A DNA stretch of 64,000 nucleotides from NCBI RefSeq assembly GCF_001905905.1, contig NZ_LIVT01000002.1:372001-436000 (forward strand), written 5' to 3'. This document shows positions 1 to 8,303 of the stretch, piece by piece. The notes under the pieces were generated by a model. It was given only the letters and a program-made list of their open reading frames with translations. It did no database searches and was not told the DNA's origin. Numbering within the stretch: position 1 is the first letter of the stretch; every line of letters starts with the position of its first letter. Position numbers and translations under genes: made by a program. The DNA is from Streptomyces sp. CB02366 (GTDB lineage: Bacteria > Actinomycetota > Actinomycetes > Streptomycetales > Streptomycetaceae).

Positions 1-36
1 CCGCGCCCGGCCGCGTCGTCTCCGTACGTTCGCCGC

Positions 37-1023
37 ATGGCACAGCACACACATCACCACCACGGGCCGGCCCGGTTGTTCGGGTCGGCCGCACTCCTGG
101 GGGCGGCGGCGGCCGGGATCGGACTGCTGTGGCCCGGCGGTCCGGGGCGGCCCGGTCCGGTCGAGGTCACGGAGGGCGCGTCCGTCTCCGCCTACCGCTC
201 GCTGACGGAGGCCGTCGACGACGCGCCGGGGTGGCTGGGCCACCTCCTGGAGCTGTGTTCGGAGGCCACGCTGATCGTCCTGGGCCTGCTCCTGCTCGGG
301 GTCTGCTGGGGGGCGCTGCGCCGCAGGGACGCGGGCGCGGCGGCGGCGTCCGTCCTCGTCGGCGTCGGGACGGTGGTGGCGTACGCGGTCAGCGAGGCGT
401 TGAAGCTGGTCGCCGACGAGGAACGGCCGTGCCGGGCGGTGGAGGGGGCCGGGGCGATCGCCGCCTGCCCCGAGCCGGGCGACTGGTCGTTCCCCAGCAA
501 CCACGCCACCCTGGCCGCCGCCCTGGCGGTGGGGTTGGCGGTGCGGCGGCCCCGGCTGGCCGCCGTGACGCTGCCGGTCGCGGTAGCGGCGGCGCTGCTG
601 CGCGTCCTGGTGGGGGTCCACTACCCGCACGACGTGGTCGCGGGCGCTCTGCTCGGCGGGGCGGTCGTCGCGTCGGTGCTCCTGGCGCTGGGCCGCCCCG
701 CCGAGCTGCTGGTCTCAGCGCTGCTCGGGCGGTGGTGGGGGCAGGATGCCGGCCTCGTGGGCGACGACGGCGGCCGCGGCGCGGTTGTCGACGCCGAGGC
801 GGGCGAGGACGGAGCTGACGTGCGCCTTGACCGTGCCCTCGACCAGGTGCAGCCGCCGGGCGATCTGCCCGTTGGACAGTCCTCCGCCGAGGTGCGACAG
901 CACTTCGCGTTCCCGGGGCGTCAGCCCGGCGATCCGCTCGCGGGCGGCGTTCCGCCGGCCGGCCCGCTCCCCGGCCCCGGTGGAGGCGAGGTGCGCCACC
1001 ACCCGGGCGGCGACCTTCGGTGA
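37..1023 (+). CDS. PAP2-family phosphatase, membrane
   Basis: Probable membrane phosphatase of the PAP2 superfamily, acting on undecaprenyl-pyrophosphate or another lipid phosphate. The signature blocks are present: KLVADEERP (K-x6-RP type), SFPSNHA (the PSGH block with Asn for Gly) and RVLVGVHYPHD (R-x5-H-x3-D). Hydrophobic helices surround them. The N-terminus has a run of His (HTHHHH). The recognisable domain ends near residue 225, but no stop follows and the frame continues about 100 residues, antisense to the convergent response-regulator gene. That tail is therefore probably not native protein, and a stop may have been lost by mutation or sequence error. Family assignment is firm; the substrate is not known. 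Confidence 0.75.
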   Translation: MAQHTHHHHGPARLFGSAALLGAAAAGIGLLWPGGPGRPGPVEVTEGASVSAYRSLTEAVDDAPGWLGHLLELCSEATLIVLGLLLLGVCWGALRRRDAGAAAASVLVGVGTVVAYAVSEALKLVADEERPCRAVEGAGAIAACPEPGDWSFPSNHATLAAALAVGLAVRRPRLAAVTLPVAVAAALLRVLVGVHYPHDVVAGALLGGAVVASVLLALGRPAELLVSALLGRWWGQDAGLVGDDGGRGAVVDAEAGEDGADVRLDRALDQVQPPGDLPVGQSSAEVRQHFAFPGRQPGDPLAGGVPPAGPLPGPGGGEVRHHPGGDLR

Positions 1024-1494
1024 GAGGTAGGCGGCGCCCTCGGCCACGGCCCGTACCCCGGCGAGGAGTTCCCCGGGTTCACCGGACTTGATCAGGAATC
1101 CGGCGGCCCCCGCGCCGAGCGCCCGCAGGATGTAGTCGTCCTCGCCGAACGTGGTCAGCATGACGACGCCGGTGGCGGGCAGGGCGCGCCGGATCTCGGC
1201 GGCGGCGTCGATGCCGTCGGTCCTCGGCATCCGCACGTCGAGGACGGCCACGTGCGGGCGGTGGGCCCGGACCAGTTCGACGGCCTCGTGCCCGTCGGCC
1301 GCCTCGGCGACGACCTCGATGCCGGGGTCGGTGGAAAGGACGGCGCGGACACCGGCCCGGATCATGGGCTCGTCGTCGGCGACCAGCACCCGGATCGGGT
1401 GGGGGCGGGCGGGGGCGCCGGCTCCGGCCGGCGCGCGGTCGCCGGGGTTCGACGGCTGGAGCCGGTCGGCATCGGGCAGGTCGGCGCCGCTCAT
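715..1494 (-). CDS. NarL/FixJ-type response regulator
   Basis: DNA-binding response regulator of 259 aa. The receiver domain (about residues 34-155) shows the acidic pair in VADDE, the phosphoacceptor Asp in VAVLDVRMP and the conserved Lys in FLIKSGE. The C-terminal LuxR-type HTH (about 190-250) reads LTPREREVLSHL, then GQIARRLHLVEGTVKAHVSSVL. A Pro/Ala-rich stretch of about 30 residues precedes the receiver. It lies 7 nt downstream of the histidine kinase stop, so the two form a two-gene operon and a cognate pair. The stimulus is unknown. Confidence 0.95.
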   Translation of the reverse strand: MSGADLPDADRLQPSNPGDRAPAGAGAPARPHPIRVLVADDEPMIRAGVRAVLSTDPGIEVVAEAADGHEAVELVRAHRPHVAVLDVRMPRTDGIDAAAEIRRALPATGVVMLTTFGEDDYILRALGAGAAGFLIKSGEPGELLAGVRAVAEGAAYLSPKVAARVVAHLASTGAGERAGRRNAARERIAGLTPREREVLSHLGGGLSNGQIARRLHLVEGTVKAHVSSVLARLGVDNRAAAAVVAHEAGILPPPPPEQR

Positions 1495-1501
1495 CGGGGG
1501 C

Positions 1502-3007
1502 TCACGGCGTCAGCGCGTCGCGGGAGACCAGTCTGCCGTCGCGGAAGCAGAGCCGGTACGCGTCCCCGGACCGGTCGTCGAAGCGGTCCGCCGTCATCGC
1601 GTAGAACTCGCACGTCACCCCTCGTTCCTCCGGCCCGGTCCCGGTCGGCCGTTCCGCGGCCTGCCGGTCCGGCAGCACCTTCCGTACCTCCGACCGATCC
1701 TGCCCCACCCGCAGGCGCGCGTAGTCGCGCGGGTCGAGGACGGACCGGGAGGCGGCCACCGTCTCCCACGTCCCCACCACGGCGAGCAGGGCCGCGCCCA
1801 CGGTCAGCGGCACGGCGAGCGCGGTGAGCAGGGTGCGCCGGACGCGGGTCCGGGCCAGCCGGTACCCGGTGGGCGCGCGCCCTTCCCCGGTGTCGGCGGG
1901 AGGCGTCGGGGAGTACGGTCGCGGCCGGGTCGGGGCGTGGTGGGGCAGCCGGGCGGTGAGGGCGAAGCCGCCGTCCCGCGGGCCGTGGTCGAGGGTGCCG
2001 CCGACGAGGCGGATGCGTTCGTCCAGCCCGATGAGTCCCCGTCCGCCACGCCCGGGCAGCGGGCCGGAGGTGTAGGCGGAAGGCAGCCCGGTCCGCGCCC
2101 CTGCTCCGGCGGGGGCGGAGGCGGTCCCGTTGCGGACCGTCACCCGCGTCCCGGTCGCCGTGTGCGAGAGCTCGACGTTCACCGGCGAGCCCGGCGCGTG
2201 CTTGGCGGCGTTGGTCAGGCCCTCCTGGACGACCCGGTACGCGGCGCGCCCGACGGCGGGCGGCAGCGCCTCTCCGGGCTCGCCGTCCACGGACAGTCCG
2301 ACGGAGAGCCCGGAGGCGGCCGCGTCCCCGACGAGCCGGGCGATGTCGGGGTCCCCCGGCCCCCGCGGCGGTCCCTCGCTCTCCTCACGGAGCACGCCGA
2401 CCACCTCTCCCAGCCGCTCCACCGCCGCAGCGGCTCTGCCCCGGATGTCCTGGGCGGCCTGCCGGTGCCCTTCGTCCAGGCCGGGGGCCAGTTGCAGCGC
2501 GCCGGCCGACAGGGCGATCAGGCTCAGGTCGTGGCCCAGCACGTCGTGCATGTCCTGGGCGATCCGGGCCCGCTCCAGCAGTCTCGCCTGCTCGGCGACC
2601 AACCGCCGCTCCCGCTCCATCTGTTCGGCCCGTTCCCAGCCGGCCCGGACCAGCTCCCGGTACTGGCGGGAGAACCGCCCCACGAACCAGGGCACCAGCA
2701 CGGCGAGGACGACGACCGCGACGAACTGCGTGGCGAGCGCGAGCAGGGACGGCACGACGACCATCGCCGCCGCCCCGGCGACGAACGCCCCGGCCAGGCA
2801 CAGGACGAGGGTCCGGCCGCGCCCCGGGCCCCGCCCGGCGGCGAACGCGGCGATCGCGGTCGGCAGGCCCCACCACCACCCCACCAGGCTCAGCGCGCCG
2901 AACGCCGCCGTGGCGGGCACCAGGAGACCTCCCGGGTCCGCCCAGCGCGGCCCGGTCCCCCGGGGGGAAGCTCCGGAAATCCTGTCGGGAAGGAGAAGGC
3001 TGTTCAC
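1502..3007 (-). CDS. Sensor histidine kinase (HisKA_3) with unusual C-terminal extension
   Basis: Membrane sensor kinase, 501 aa. About four N-terminal hydrophobic helices (residues 28-110) precede a coiled linker. The dimerisation/phosphoacceptor motif RIAQDMHDVLGHDLSL follows near 148, and HATPase_c blocks EGLTNAAKHAPG and GRGLIGLDERI lie near 260-330. Most NarL-type kinases end at the HATPase domain. Here a linker leads to one more hydrophobic segment (RTLLTALAVPLTVGAALLAV, about 390-410) and an extracytoplasmic domain of about 85 aa beginning YARLRVGQDRSEVRKVLPDR, which resembles the SmpA/BamE-like fold by eye. It contains two Cys. The extra domain is inferred to be sensory. The response regulator follows directly. 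Confidence 0.93.
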   Translation of the reverse strand: MNSLLLPDRISGASPRGTGPRWADPGGLLVPATAAFGALSLVGWWWGLPTAIAAFAAGRGPGRGRTLVLCLAGAFVAGAAAMVVVPSLLALATQFVAVVVLAVLVPWFVGRFSRQYRELVRAGWERAEQMERERRLVAEQARLLERARIAQDMHDVLGHDLSLIALSAGALQLAPGLDEGHRQAAQDIRGRAAAAVERLGEVVGVLREESEGPPRGPGDPDIARLVGDAAASGLSVGLSVDGEPGEALPPAVGRAAYRVVQEGLTNAAKHAPGSPVNVELSHTATGTRVTVRNGTASAPAGAGARTGLPSAYTSGPLPGRGGRGLIGLDERIRLVGGTLDHGPRDGGFALTARLPHHAPTRPRPYSPTPPADTGEGRAPTGYRLARTRVRRTLLTALAVPLTVGAALLAVVGTWETVAASRSVLDPRDYARLRVGQDRSEVRKVLPDRQAAERPTGTGPEERGVTCEFYAMTADRFDDRSGDAYRLCFRDGRLVSRDALTP

Positions 3008-3053
3008 CGGGGAGAGGCTACGGAGGTCCCGGGCCCCCCGGCACTGCCGAAAG

Positions 3054-3701
3054 TCACATCTCCGCGGCCGAGGGGGCGGCTGCCGCCGGCCGGGGGGCGG
3101 GGAGGTCGAGGGGCGTCTCCACGGGCAGCAGGGCGGCGGCGCGCTCCCGCTCCCCGGCCCGGACCGCCGCGTGCACCTCGCGGGCGAGGGGTGTCACGTC
3201 GCGGATGGCCACCGTCCACTCGTCGGCGTACCGCCGGGCCGCCTCGCCGCTCAGCCCGAGCTGGAGCGAGCGGTACGGGAGCGGATTCAGGCCGAGGTCG
3301 CGTTCGGGATCCCACTGGACCCGGGCGGGCGCGGTCCGCAGGCCGCGCTTCCACGCCGCCCGGTCGGCGTGCACGCCGGGTACGTAGTGGGAGAGCTCGG
3401 CGTGGGCCAGGGCCCATGCCAGGCCGGCGCGGTCGATGTCGACGGCGAGGACGACCTCCTGGCCCTCCTTCGCGCCCCAGCCGCAGCGGTACATCATCCA
3501 CAGGAAGCTGGGCTTGATCCAGGTCATCCGGTCCCGCTTCCACACCTGCGGAAACCGTCCGTCGCGCGCGGCGGGCAGTCCGATGGCGGGCCGGTACGCC
3601 TGGTACACGGTGACGGTCGAGGCGGTCTGCCGGGCGCGGATCTCGTAGCGGGGCGGGCGGTCCGGATGGTCCGGGCGGGTCGGCCGGGTCGGGTCGTTCA
3701 T
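3054..3701 (-). CDS. DUF4291 family protein
   Basis: Cytoplasmic protein of 215 aa matching the DUF4291 family by its conserved order of motifs: YEIRARQ, VTVYQAYRPAIG, RMTWIKPSFLWMMYRCGW, and a later WDPERDLGLNPLPYRSLQLGL. The biochemical function of the family is not established to my knowledge. The N-terminus carries a short Pro/Asp/Arg-rich repeat. It stands alone between the two-component operon and mmsA, with no overlap with either. Confidence 0.85.
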   Translation of the reverse strand: MNDPTRPTRPDHPDRPPRYEIRARQTASTVTVYQAYRPAIGLPAARDGRFPQVWKRDRMTWIKPSFLWMMYRCGWGAKEGQEVVLAVDIDRAGLAWALAHAELSHYVPGVHADRAAWKRGLRTAPARVQWDPERDLGLNPLPYRSLQLGLSGEAARRYADEWTVAIRDVTPLAREVHAAVRAGERERAAALLPVETPLDLPAPRPAAAAPSAAEM

Positions 3702-3812
3702 GCGTCACAGGATGCGGGAGGCGTTCGCGGCGGGGCACCTGCTTTTCGCCGGGGGCGCGGCCGCCGTCCCCCGCCCGCGGCGTACGCGGACGGGGGACGG
3801 GGCGGGGCGGGA

Positions 3813-5315
3813 TCAGTGGTTGCGCGGGAAGCCCAGGTCCACGCCGGCGGGGGCGTCCGCCGGGTCGGGCCAGCGGGTGGTGACGACCTTGCCGCGGGTG
3901 TAGAAGTGCACGCCGTCGTTGCCGTAGACGTGGTGGTCGCCGAAGAGGGAGTCCTTCCAGCCGCCGAAGGAGTGGTAGCCCACCGGGACCGGGATCGGGA
4001 CGTTGACGCCGACCATGCCGGCCTCGACCTCCAGCTGGAAGCGGCGGGCCGCGCCGCCGTCGCGGGTGAAGATCGCGGTGCCGTTGCCGAACGGGGAGGC
4101 GTTCATGAGGGCGACGCCCTCCTCGTAGCTGTCCACGCGGAGCACGCACAGCACCGGGCCGAAGATCTCGTCCTTGTACGCGTCGGAGTCGGTGGAGACC
4201 TTGTCCAGGAGGGAGAGGCCGATCCAGTGCCCGTCCTCGAAGCCCTCGACGGTGTACCCGGTGCCGTCGAGGACGACCTCCGCGCCCTGGGCGGCGGCGC
4301 CCGTGACGTAGGAGGCGACCTTGTCGCGGTGGGCGGCGGTGATCAGCGGGCCCATCTCGGAGGCCGGGTCGTCGCCGGGGCCGATGACGATCTTCTCGGC
4401 GCGTTCGCGGATCTTCGCGACCAGTTCGTCGCCGATCGCGCCGACCGCGACGACGGCGGAGATCGCCATGCAGCGCTCACCGGCGGAGCCGTACGCCGCC
4501 GAGACCGCCGCGTCGGCCGCCGCGTCCAGGTCGGCGTCCGGGAGGACCAGCATGTGGTTCTTCGCACCGCCGAGCGCCTGCACCCGCTTGCCGTTGGCGG
4601 AGGCCGTGGCGTGGATGTACCGGGCGATGGGGGTGGAGCCGACGAAGGAGACGGCGGCCACGTCGGGGTGGGCGAGGAGGGCGTCCACCGCGACCTTGTC
4701 GCCGTGGACGACGTTGAGCACGCCGTCCGGGAGGCCGGCCTCCGACGCCAGCTCGGCCAGCAGGTTGGCGGCCGAGGGGTCCTTCTCGCTGGGCTTGAGC
4801 ACGAACGTGTTGCCGCACGCGATGGCCAGCGGGAACATCCACATCGGCACCATGGCCGGGAAGTTGAACGGGGTGATGCCCGCGACGACGCCGAGCGGTT
4901 GGCGGATCGAGGAGACGTCGACCCGGCTGGAGACCTGGGTGGACAGCTCGCCCTTGAGCTGGGTGGTGATCCCGCAGGCCAGCTCGACGATCTCCAGGCC
5001 GCGCGCGACCTCGCCGAGCGCGTCCGAGTGCACCTTGCCGTGCTCGGCGGTGATCAGCGCGGCGATGTCGTCGCGGCGGGCGTCCAGCAGCGCGCGGTAG
5101 CGGAAGAGGACGGCGGTGCGCTGGGCGAGCGAGGAGGCGCCCCAGCTCGCGTACGCGGCCCTCGCCGCCGCGACCGCGGCGTCGACCTCCTCCGCGGAGG
5201 CGAGCGCGACCCGGGTGGTGACCGCGCCGGTGGCCGGGTCCGTGACGGGACCGTACTGGCCCGACGCGCCCTCCGCCGTCTTCCCGCCGATCCAGTGGTT
5301 GACGGTCTTCGTCAT
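3813..5315 (-). CDS. mmsA: CoA-acylating methylmalonate-semialdehyde dehydrogenase
   Basis: Aldehyde dehydrogenase superfamily enzyme, 500 aa, of the MmsA/IolA type. It oxidises malonate semialdehyde or methylmalonate semialdehyde to acetyl-CoA or propionyl-CoA with NAD and CoA. Visible motifs are GVVAGITPFNFPAMVPMWM, the NAD-fold FVGSTPIARYIH and the catalytic Cys in GSAGERCMAIS. The ATG at 5315 follows GGAG by 8 nt. It is the last gene of the leftward inositol operon, 40 nt after iolD, which supports the final IolA step of inositol breakdown. A parallel role in valine catabolism is possible. Confidence 0.95.
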   Translation of the reverse strand: MTKTVNHWIGGKTAEGASGQYGPVTDPATGAVTTRVALASAEEVDAAVAAARAAYASWGASSLAQRTAVLFRYRALLDARRDDIAALITAEHGKVHSDALGEVARGLEIVELACGITTQLKGELSTQVSSRVDVSSIRQPLGVVAGITPFNFPAMVPMWMFPLAIACGNTFVLKPSEKDPSAANLLAELASEAGLPDGVLNVVHGDKVAVDALLAHPDVAAVSFVGSTPIARYIHATASANGKRVQALGGAKNHMLVLPDADLDAAADAAVSAAYGSAGERCMAISAVVAVGAIGDELVAKIRERAEKIVIGPGDDPASEMGPLITAAHRDKVASYVTGAAAQGAEVVLDGTGYTVEGFEDGHWIGLSLLDKVSTDSDAYKDEIFGPVLCVLRVDSYEEGVALMNASPFGNGTAIFTRDGGAARRFQLEVEAGMVGVNVPIPVPVGYHSFGGWKDSLFGDHHVYGNDGVHFYTRGKVVTTRWPDPADAPAGVDLGFPRNH

Positions 5316-5355
5316 GACGTGCTCCTTCAGGCTTCGGGCAGGCGCGGGGCGGGTC

Positions 5356-7320
5356 TCACAGGTGGCGGCGGCGGGCGGCGGCCTGCCGGTCGTACTCCTG
5401 CCGGGCGCGGACCGCCGCCGGCCGGCTCGCGGTCTCGGCTACCGGAACATCCCACCACGCCTGTGCCGGAGGGGGGCCCGACACTGTGTCGGGCGTTTCG
5501 GTCTCGACGTAGACACAAGTGGGGTCCTGGGCGTCGCGCGCCTCGGAGAGCGCCTTGCGCAGTTCGTCGACGGTCGTGGCGCGCAGGACGCGCATGCCGA
5601 GGGAGGCCGCGTTGGCGGCCAGGTCCACGGGGAGCGGCGGGCCGGTGAAGCCGCCGTCCGCGTCGCGGTGGCGGTAGGCGGTGCCGAAGCGTTCGGCGCC
5701 GACCGCCTCGGAGAGCCCGCCGATGGAGGCGTACCCGTGGTTCTGGAGGATCAGCAGCTTCAGCGGCAGCCCCTCCTGGACGGCGGTGACGATCTCGGTG
5801 GGGTTCATCAGGTACGTGCCGTCGCCGACGAGGGCCCAGACCGGGCGGTGCGGGGCGTGGGCCCTGGTGGCGAGCAGGACGCCGATCGCCGCCGGGATCT
5901 CGTAGCCCATGCAGGAGTAGCCGTACTCCACGTGGTACTGGTCGCGGGAGCGGGTCCGCCAGAGTTTGTGGAGGTCGCCGGGGAGGGAGCCGGCGGCGTT
6001 GATGAGGATGTCGTCCTCGGTGACGAGGGTGTCCAGGAGGCCGAGGACCTGGGCCTGGGTGGGGCGCGCGGTGGGGGCGGGGGCGGCGAAGGACGCCTCG
6101 ACCCGCTCCTCCCACGCCTCCTTCGCGCCGGTGTACTCCGTCTCGTACGCCGGATCGACCCGGTAGCCGCGTCCGGCGAGCGCCGCCGTCAGCGCCTCCA
6201 GGCCCGTGCGGGCGTCGGCCACCAGGGGGAGGGCGGCCAGCTTGTGGGCGTCGAAGGCGGCGATGTTGAGGTGGAGGAAGCGGACGGCGGGGTGGGCGAA
6301 GAGGGTGCCGGAGGCGGTGGTGAAGTCGGAGAAGCGGGTGCCGACGCCGATCACCAGGTCGGCGGTGCGGGCCAGTTCGTCGGCGGTGGCGGTGCCGGTG
6401 TGGCCGATGCCGCCGACGTCGGCCGGGTGGTCGTGGCGGAGCGCGCCCTTGCCTGCCTGGGTGGAGGCGACGGGGATGCGGGTCGCGGCGGTGAACGCGG
6501 CGAGCGTCTCCTCGGCGGCGCTGTGCCGGATGCCGCCGCCCGCGACGATCAGGGGGCGGCGGGCGGAGCGGACCGCCCGGACGGCCGCCTCCAGTTCGGC
6601 GGTGTCGGGGGCGGGCCTGCGGACGTGCCAGTCGCGCTCGGCGAAGAACTCCTCCGGCCAGTCGTACGCCTCCGCCTGTACGTCCTGGGGCAGGGCGAGC
6701 GTGACGGCCCCGGTCTCGACGGGGTCGGCGAGGACACGCATGGCCTGCAACGCGGCCGGGATCAGCGCCTCCGGCCGGGTGATCCGGTCGAAGTAGCGCG
6801 AGACGGGGCGCAGGCAGTCGTTGACCGACACGTCGCCCGCGCAGGGCACTTCGAGCTGTTGCAGCACGGGCTCGGCGGGCCGGGTCGCGAAGGTGTCGCC
6901 GGGCAGGAGGAGGACGGGCAGCCGGTTGACGGTGGCGAGGGCGGCCCCGGTGACGAGGTTGGTGGCCCCCGGGCCGATGGACGTGGTCACGGCGTGCGCG
7001 GAGAGCCGGCCCGACTGGCGGGCGTACCCCACGGCCGCGTGCACCATGGCCTGTTCGTTGCGGCCCTGGAGGAACGGCATGCGGTGACCGGGGCCGGGGC
7101 CCGCACCGCGCGAAGGCCCCGCCTCCAGGAGCGCCTGGCCGAGGCCGGCGACGTTGCCGTGGCCGAAGATGCCCCACGTGGCGCTGATGAGCCGCTGCCT
7201 GCGGCCGTCGCGCTCGGTGTACTGCCGGGCCAGGAAGGCGACCAGGGCCTGAGCGGTGGTCAGCCTGCGGGTCGGTCCGCGGGAGTCGGCGGGGCGGTGC
7301 GCGGGACGCGTCGGGCTCAA
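5356..7320 (-). CDS. iolD: 3D-(3,5/4)-trihydroxycyclohexane-1,2-dione hydrolase (IolD)
   Basis: Thiamine-diphosphate enzyme of the inositol pathway that opens the trihydroxycyclohexane-dione ring to 5-deoxy-glucuronate. I choose the TTG at 7320 (protein begins MSPTRPAHRP, 654 aa, normal for IolD). TTG overlaps the iolB stop as TTGA, and GGAGG sits 7 nt upstream. Any start further upstream would read through iolB. ThDP-family features include the N-terminal ATWGIFGHGNVAGLGQAL, the middle domain, and a C-terminal ThDP/Mg site near WALVGDGTYLMNPTEIVTA followed by QNHGYASIGGL. Translation is probably coupled to iolB. Confidence 0.95.
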   Translation of the reverse strand: MSPTRPAHRPADSRGPTRRLTTAQALVAFLARQYTERDGRRQRLISATWGIFGHGNVAGLGQALLEAGPSRGAGPGPGHRMPFLQGRNEQAMVHAAVGYARQSGRLSAHAVTTSIGPGATNLVTGAALATVNRLPVLLLPGDTFATRPAEPVLQQLEVPCAGDVSVNDCLRPVSRYFDRITRPEALIPAALQAMRVLADPVETGAVTLALPQDVQAEAYDWPEEFFAERDWHVRRPAPDTAELEAAVRAVRSARRPLIVAGGGIRHSAAEETLAAFTAATRIPVASTQAGKGALRHDHPADVGGIGHTGTATADELARTADLVIGVGTRFSDFTTASGTLFAHPAVRFLHLNIAAFDAHKLAALPLVADARTGLEALTAALAGRGYRVDPAYETEYTGAKEAWEERVEASFAAPAPTARPTQAQVLGLLDTLVTEDDILINAAGSLPGDLHKLWRTRSRDQYHVEYGYSCMGYEIPAAIGVLLATRAHAPHRPVWALVGDGTYLMNPTEIVTAVQEGLPLKLLILQNHGYASIGGLSEAVGAERFGTAYRHRDADGGFTGPPLPVDLAANAASLGMRVLRATTVDELRKALSEARDAQDPTCVYVETETPDTVSGPPPAQAWWDVPVAETASRPAAVRARQEYDRQAAARRRHL

Positions 7321-8294
7321 GGCATTACCTCCGGGCCGGGCGACGGATGCGCCGTGTGGAGGGGGAGTCTGCCGTCGATCGGCTCGCCCGGCCAGGTGTC
7401 GCGGATCCAGCGGTGGTCGGGATGGTCGCGGATCAGCCAGGCGCGCTCCTCCCCCGGCCCGGCCATCACGTTCAGGTAGTACAGCGTGCGGCCGGGCGGG
7501 GCGATGGAGGGACCGTGCCAGCCGTCGGGGATGAGGACGACGTCCCCGTCGCGCACTTCGGCGAGGACGTCCGTACCGCCCTCGCGCGACGGGGAGACCC
7601 GGTGGTAGCCGACCCCGCCGTCCGCCACCTCGAAGTAGTAGATCTCCTCCAGCTCGCACTCCTCGCCCGGCACGTCCTCGTCGTGTTTGTGGGGCGGGTA
7701 GGAGGACCAGTTGCCGCCGGGGGTGAGGACTTCCACGGCGATCAGCCGGTCGCAGGCGAAGGTGTCGGCGGCGGCGAAGTTGTTCACCTGGCGCGAGCAG
7801 GTTCCGGCGCCGCGCAGCTCGACGGGTACCTCCGGCGCGGGGCCGTAGCGAGCGGGGAGTCGTCGCTCGCACTTCGCTCCTGCCAGGGCGAAGCGGCCTC
7901 CCGCGCCGGAGGCGATCTGTGCCCGGGCGTCGCGCGGTACGTAGGCGAAGTCGGTGACCCCGCTGAACACGCTTTCCCTGCCCAGCAGTTCAAAGGCGTC
8001 ACCTGCCGTACGCACCGTACAGCCACCGGCCAACGGCAGGACGATCCATTCACTACCGCCGGTGTCGAACGTGTGAACACCGCCCGCCTCCAGCTCCACC
8101 ACGCGCAGAGCCGAACGCTCCCAGCCGGCCCGCCCCGGGTCGATGTCGACGGCGTACGCCCCGCGCGCGGCACTGCCGGAGGGCAGGTGGTGGCGGCCGG
8201 CTGAGCGGGAGCCGCCGGTCTCGCGCCCGGCCCGGCGCCCGTGCCCGGTCGGGTGTCCGTGGGGGTGTCCGTGCTCATGGTCGTGGGTGTCCAT
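7317..8294 (-). CDS. iolB: 5-deoxy-glucuronate isomerase (IolB)
   Basis: Cupin-type isomerase converting 5-deoxy-glucuronate to 5-dehydro-2-deoxy-D-gluconate. Metal-binding and core motifs include SSYPPHKHDED, EEIYYFEV and LIPDGWHGPS. At 325 aa it is longer than usual because about 35 extra residues precede the normal IolB start (LPSGSAARGAY), including HDHEHGHPHGHPTGHG. No in-frame ATG or GTG lies between the His-rich segment and the core, so the extension is either real or bypassed by a rarer start. It overlaps iolD by 4 nt and follows the aldolase by 9 nt. Confidence 0.95.
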   Translation of the reverse strand: MDTHDHEHGHPHGHPTGHGRRAGRETGGSRSAGRHHLPSGSAARGAYAVDIDPGRAGWERSALRVVELEAGGVHTFDTGGSEWIVLPLAGGCTVRTAGDAFELLGRESVFSGVTDFAYVPRDARAQIASGAGGRFALAGAKCERRLPARYGPAPEVPVELRGAGTCSRQVNNFAAADTFACDRLIAVEVLTPGGNWSSYPPHKHDEDVPGEECELEEIYYFEVADGGVGYHRVSPSREGGTDVLAEVRDGDVVLIPDGWHGPSIAPPGRTLYYLNVMAGPGEERAWLIRDHPDHRWIRDTWPGEPIDGRLPLHTAHPSPGPEVMP

Positions 8295-8303
8295 GTCCCC
8301 TGC

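Noticed and set aside
1151..6166. Very long open frames opposite the two-component, mmsA and iolD genes
   Set aside because: High-GC codon bias leaves the antisense and +1 frames free of stops. Their translations are Arg/Pro/Gly-rich without family motifs, and the opposite strand has clear enzymes.
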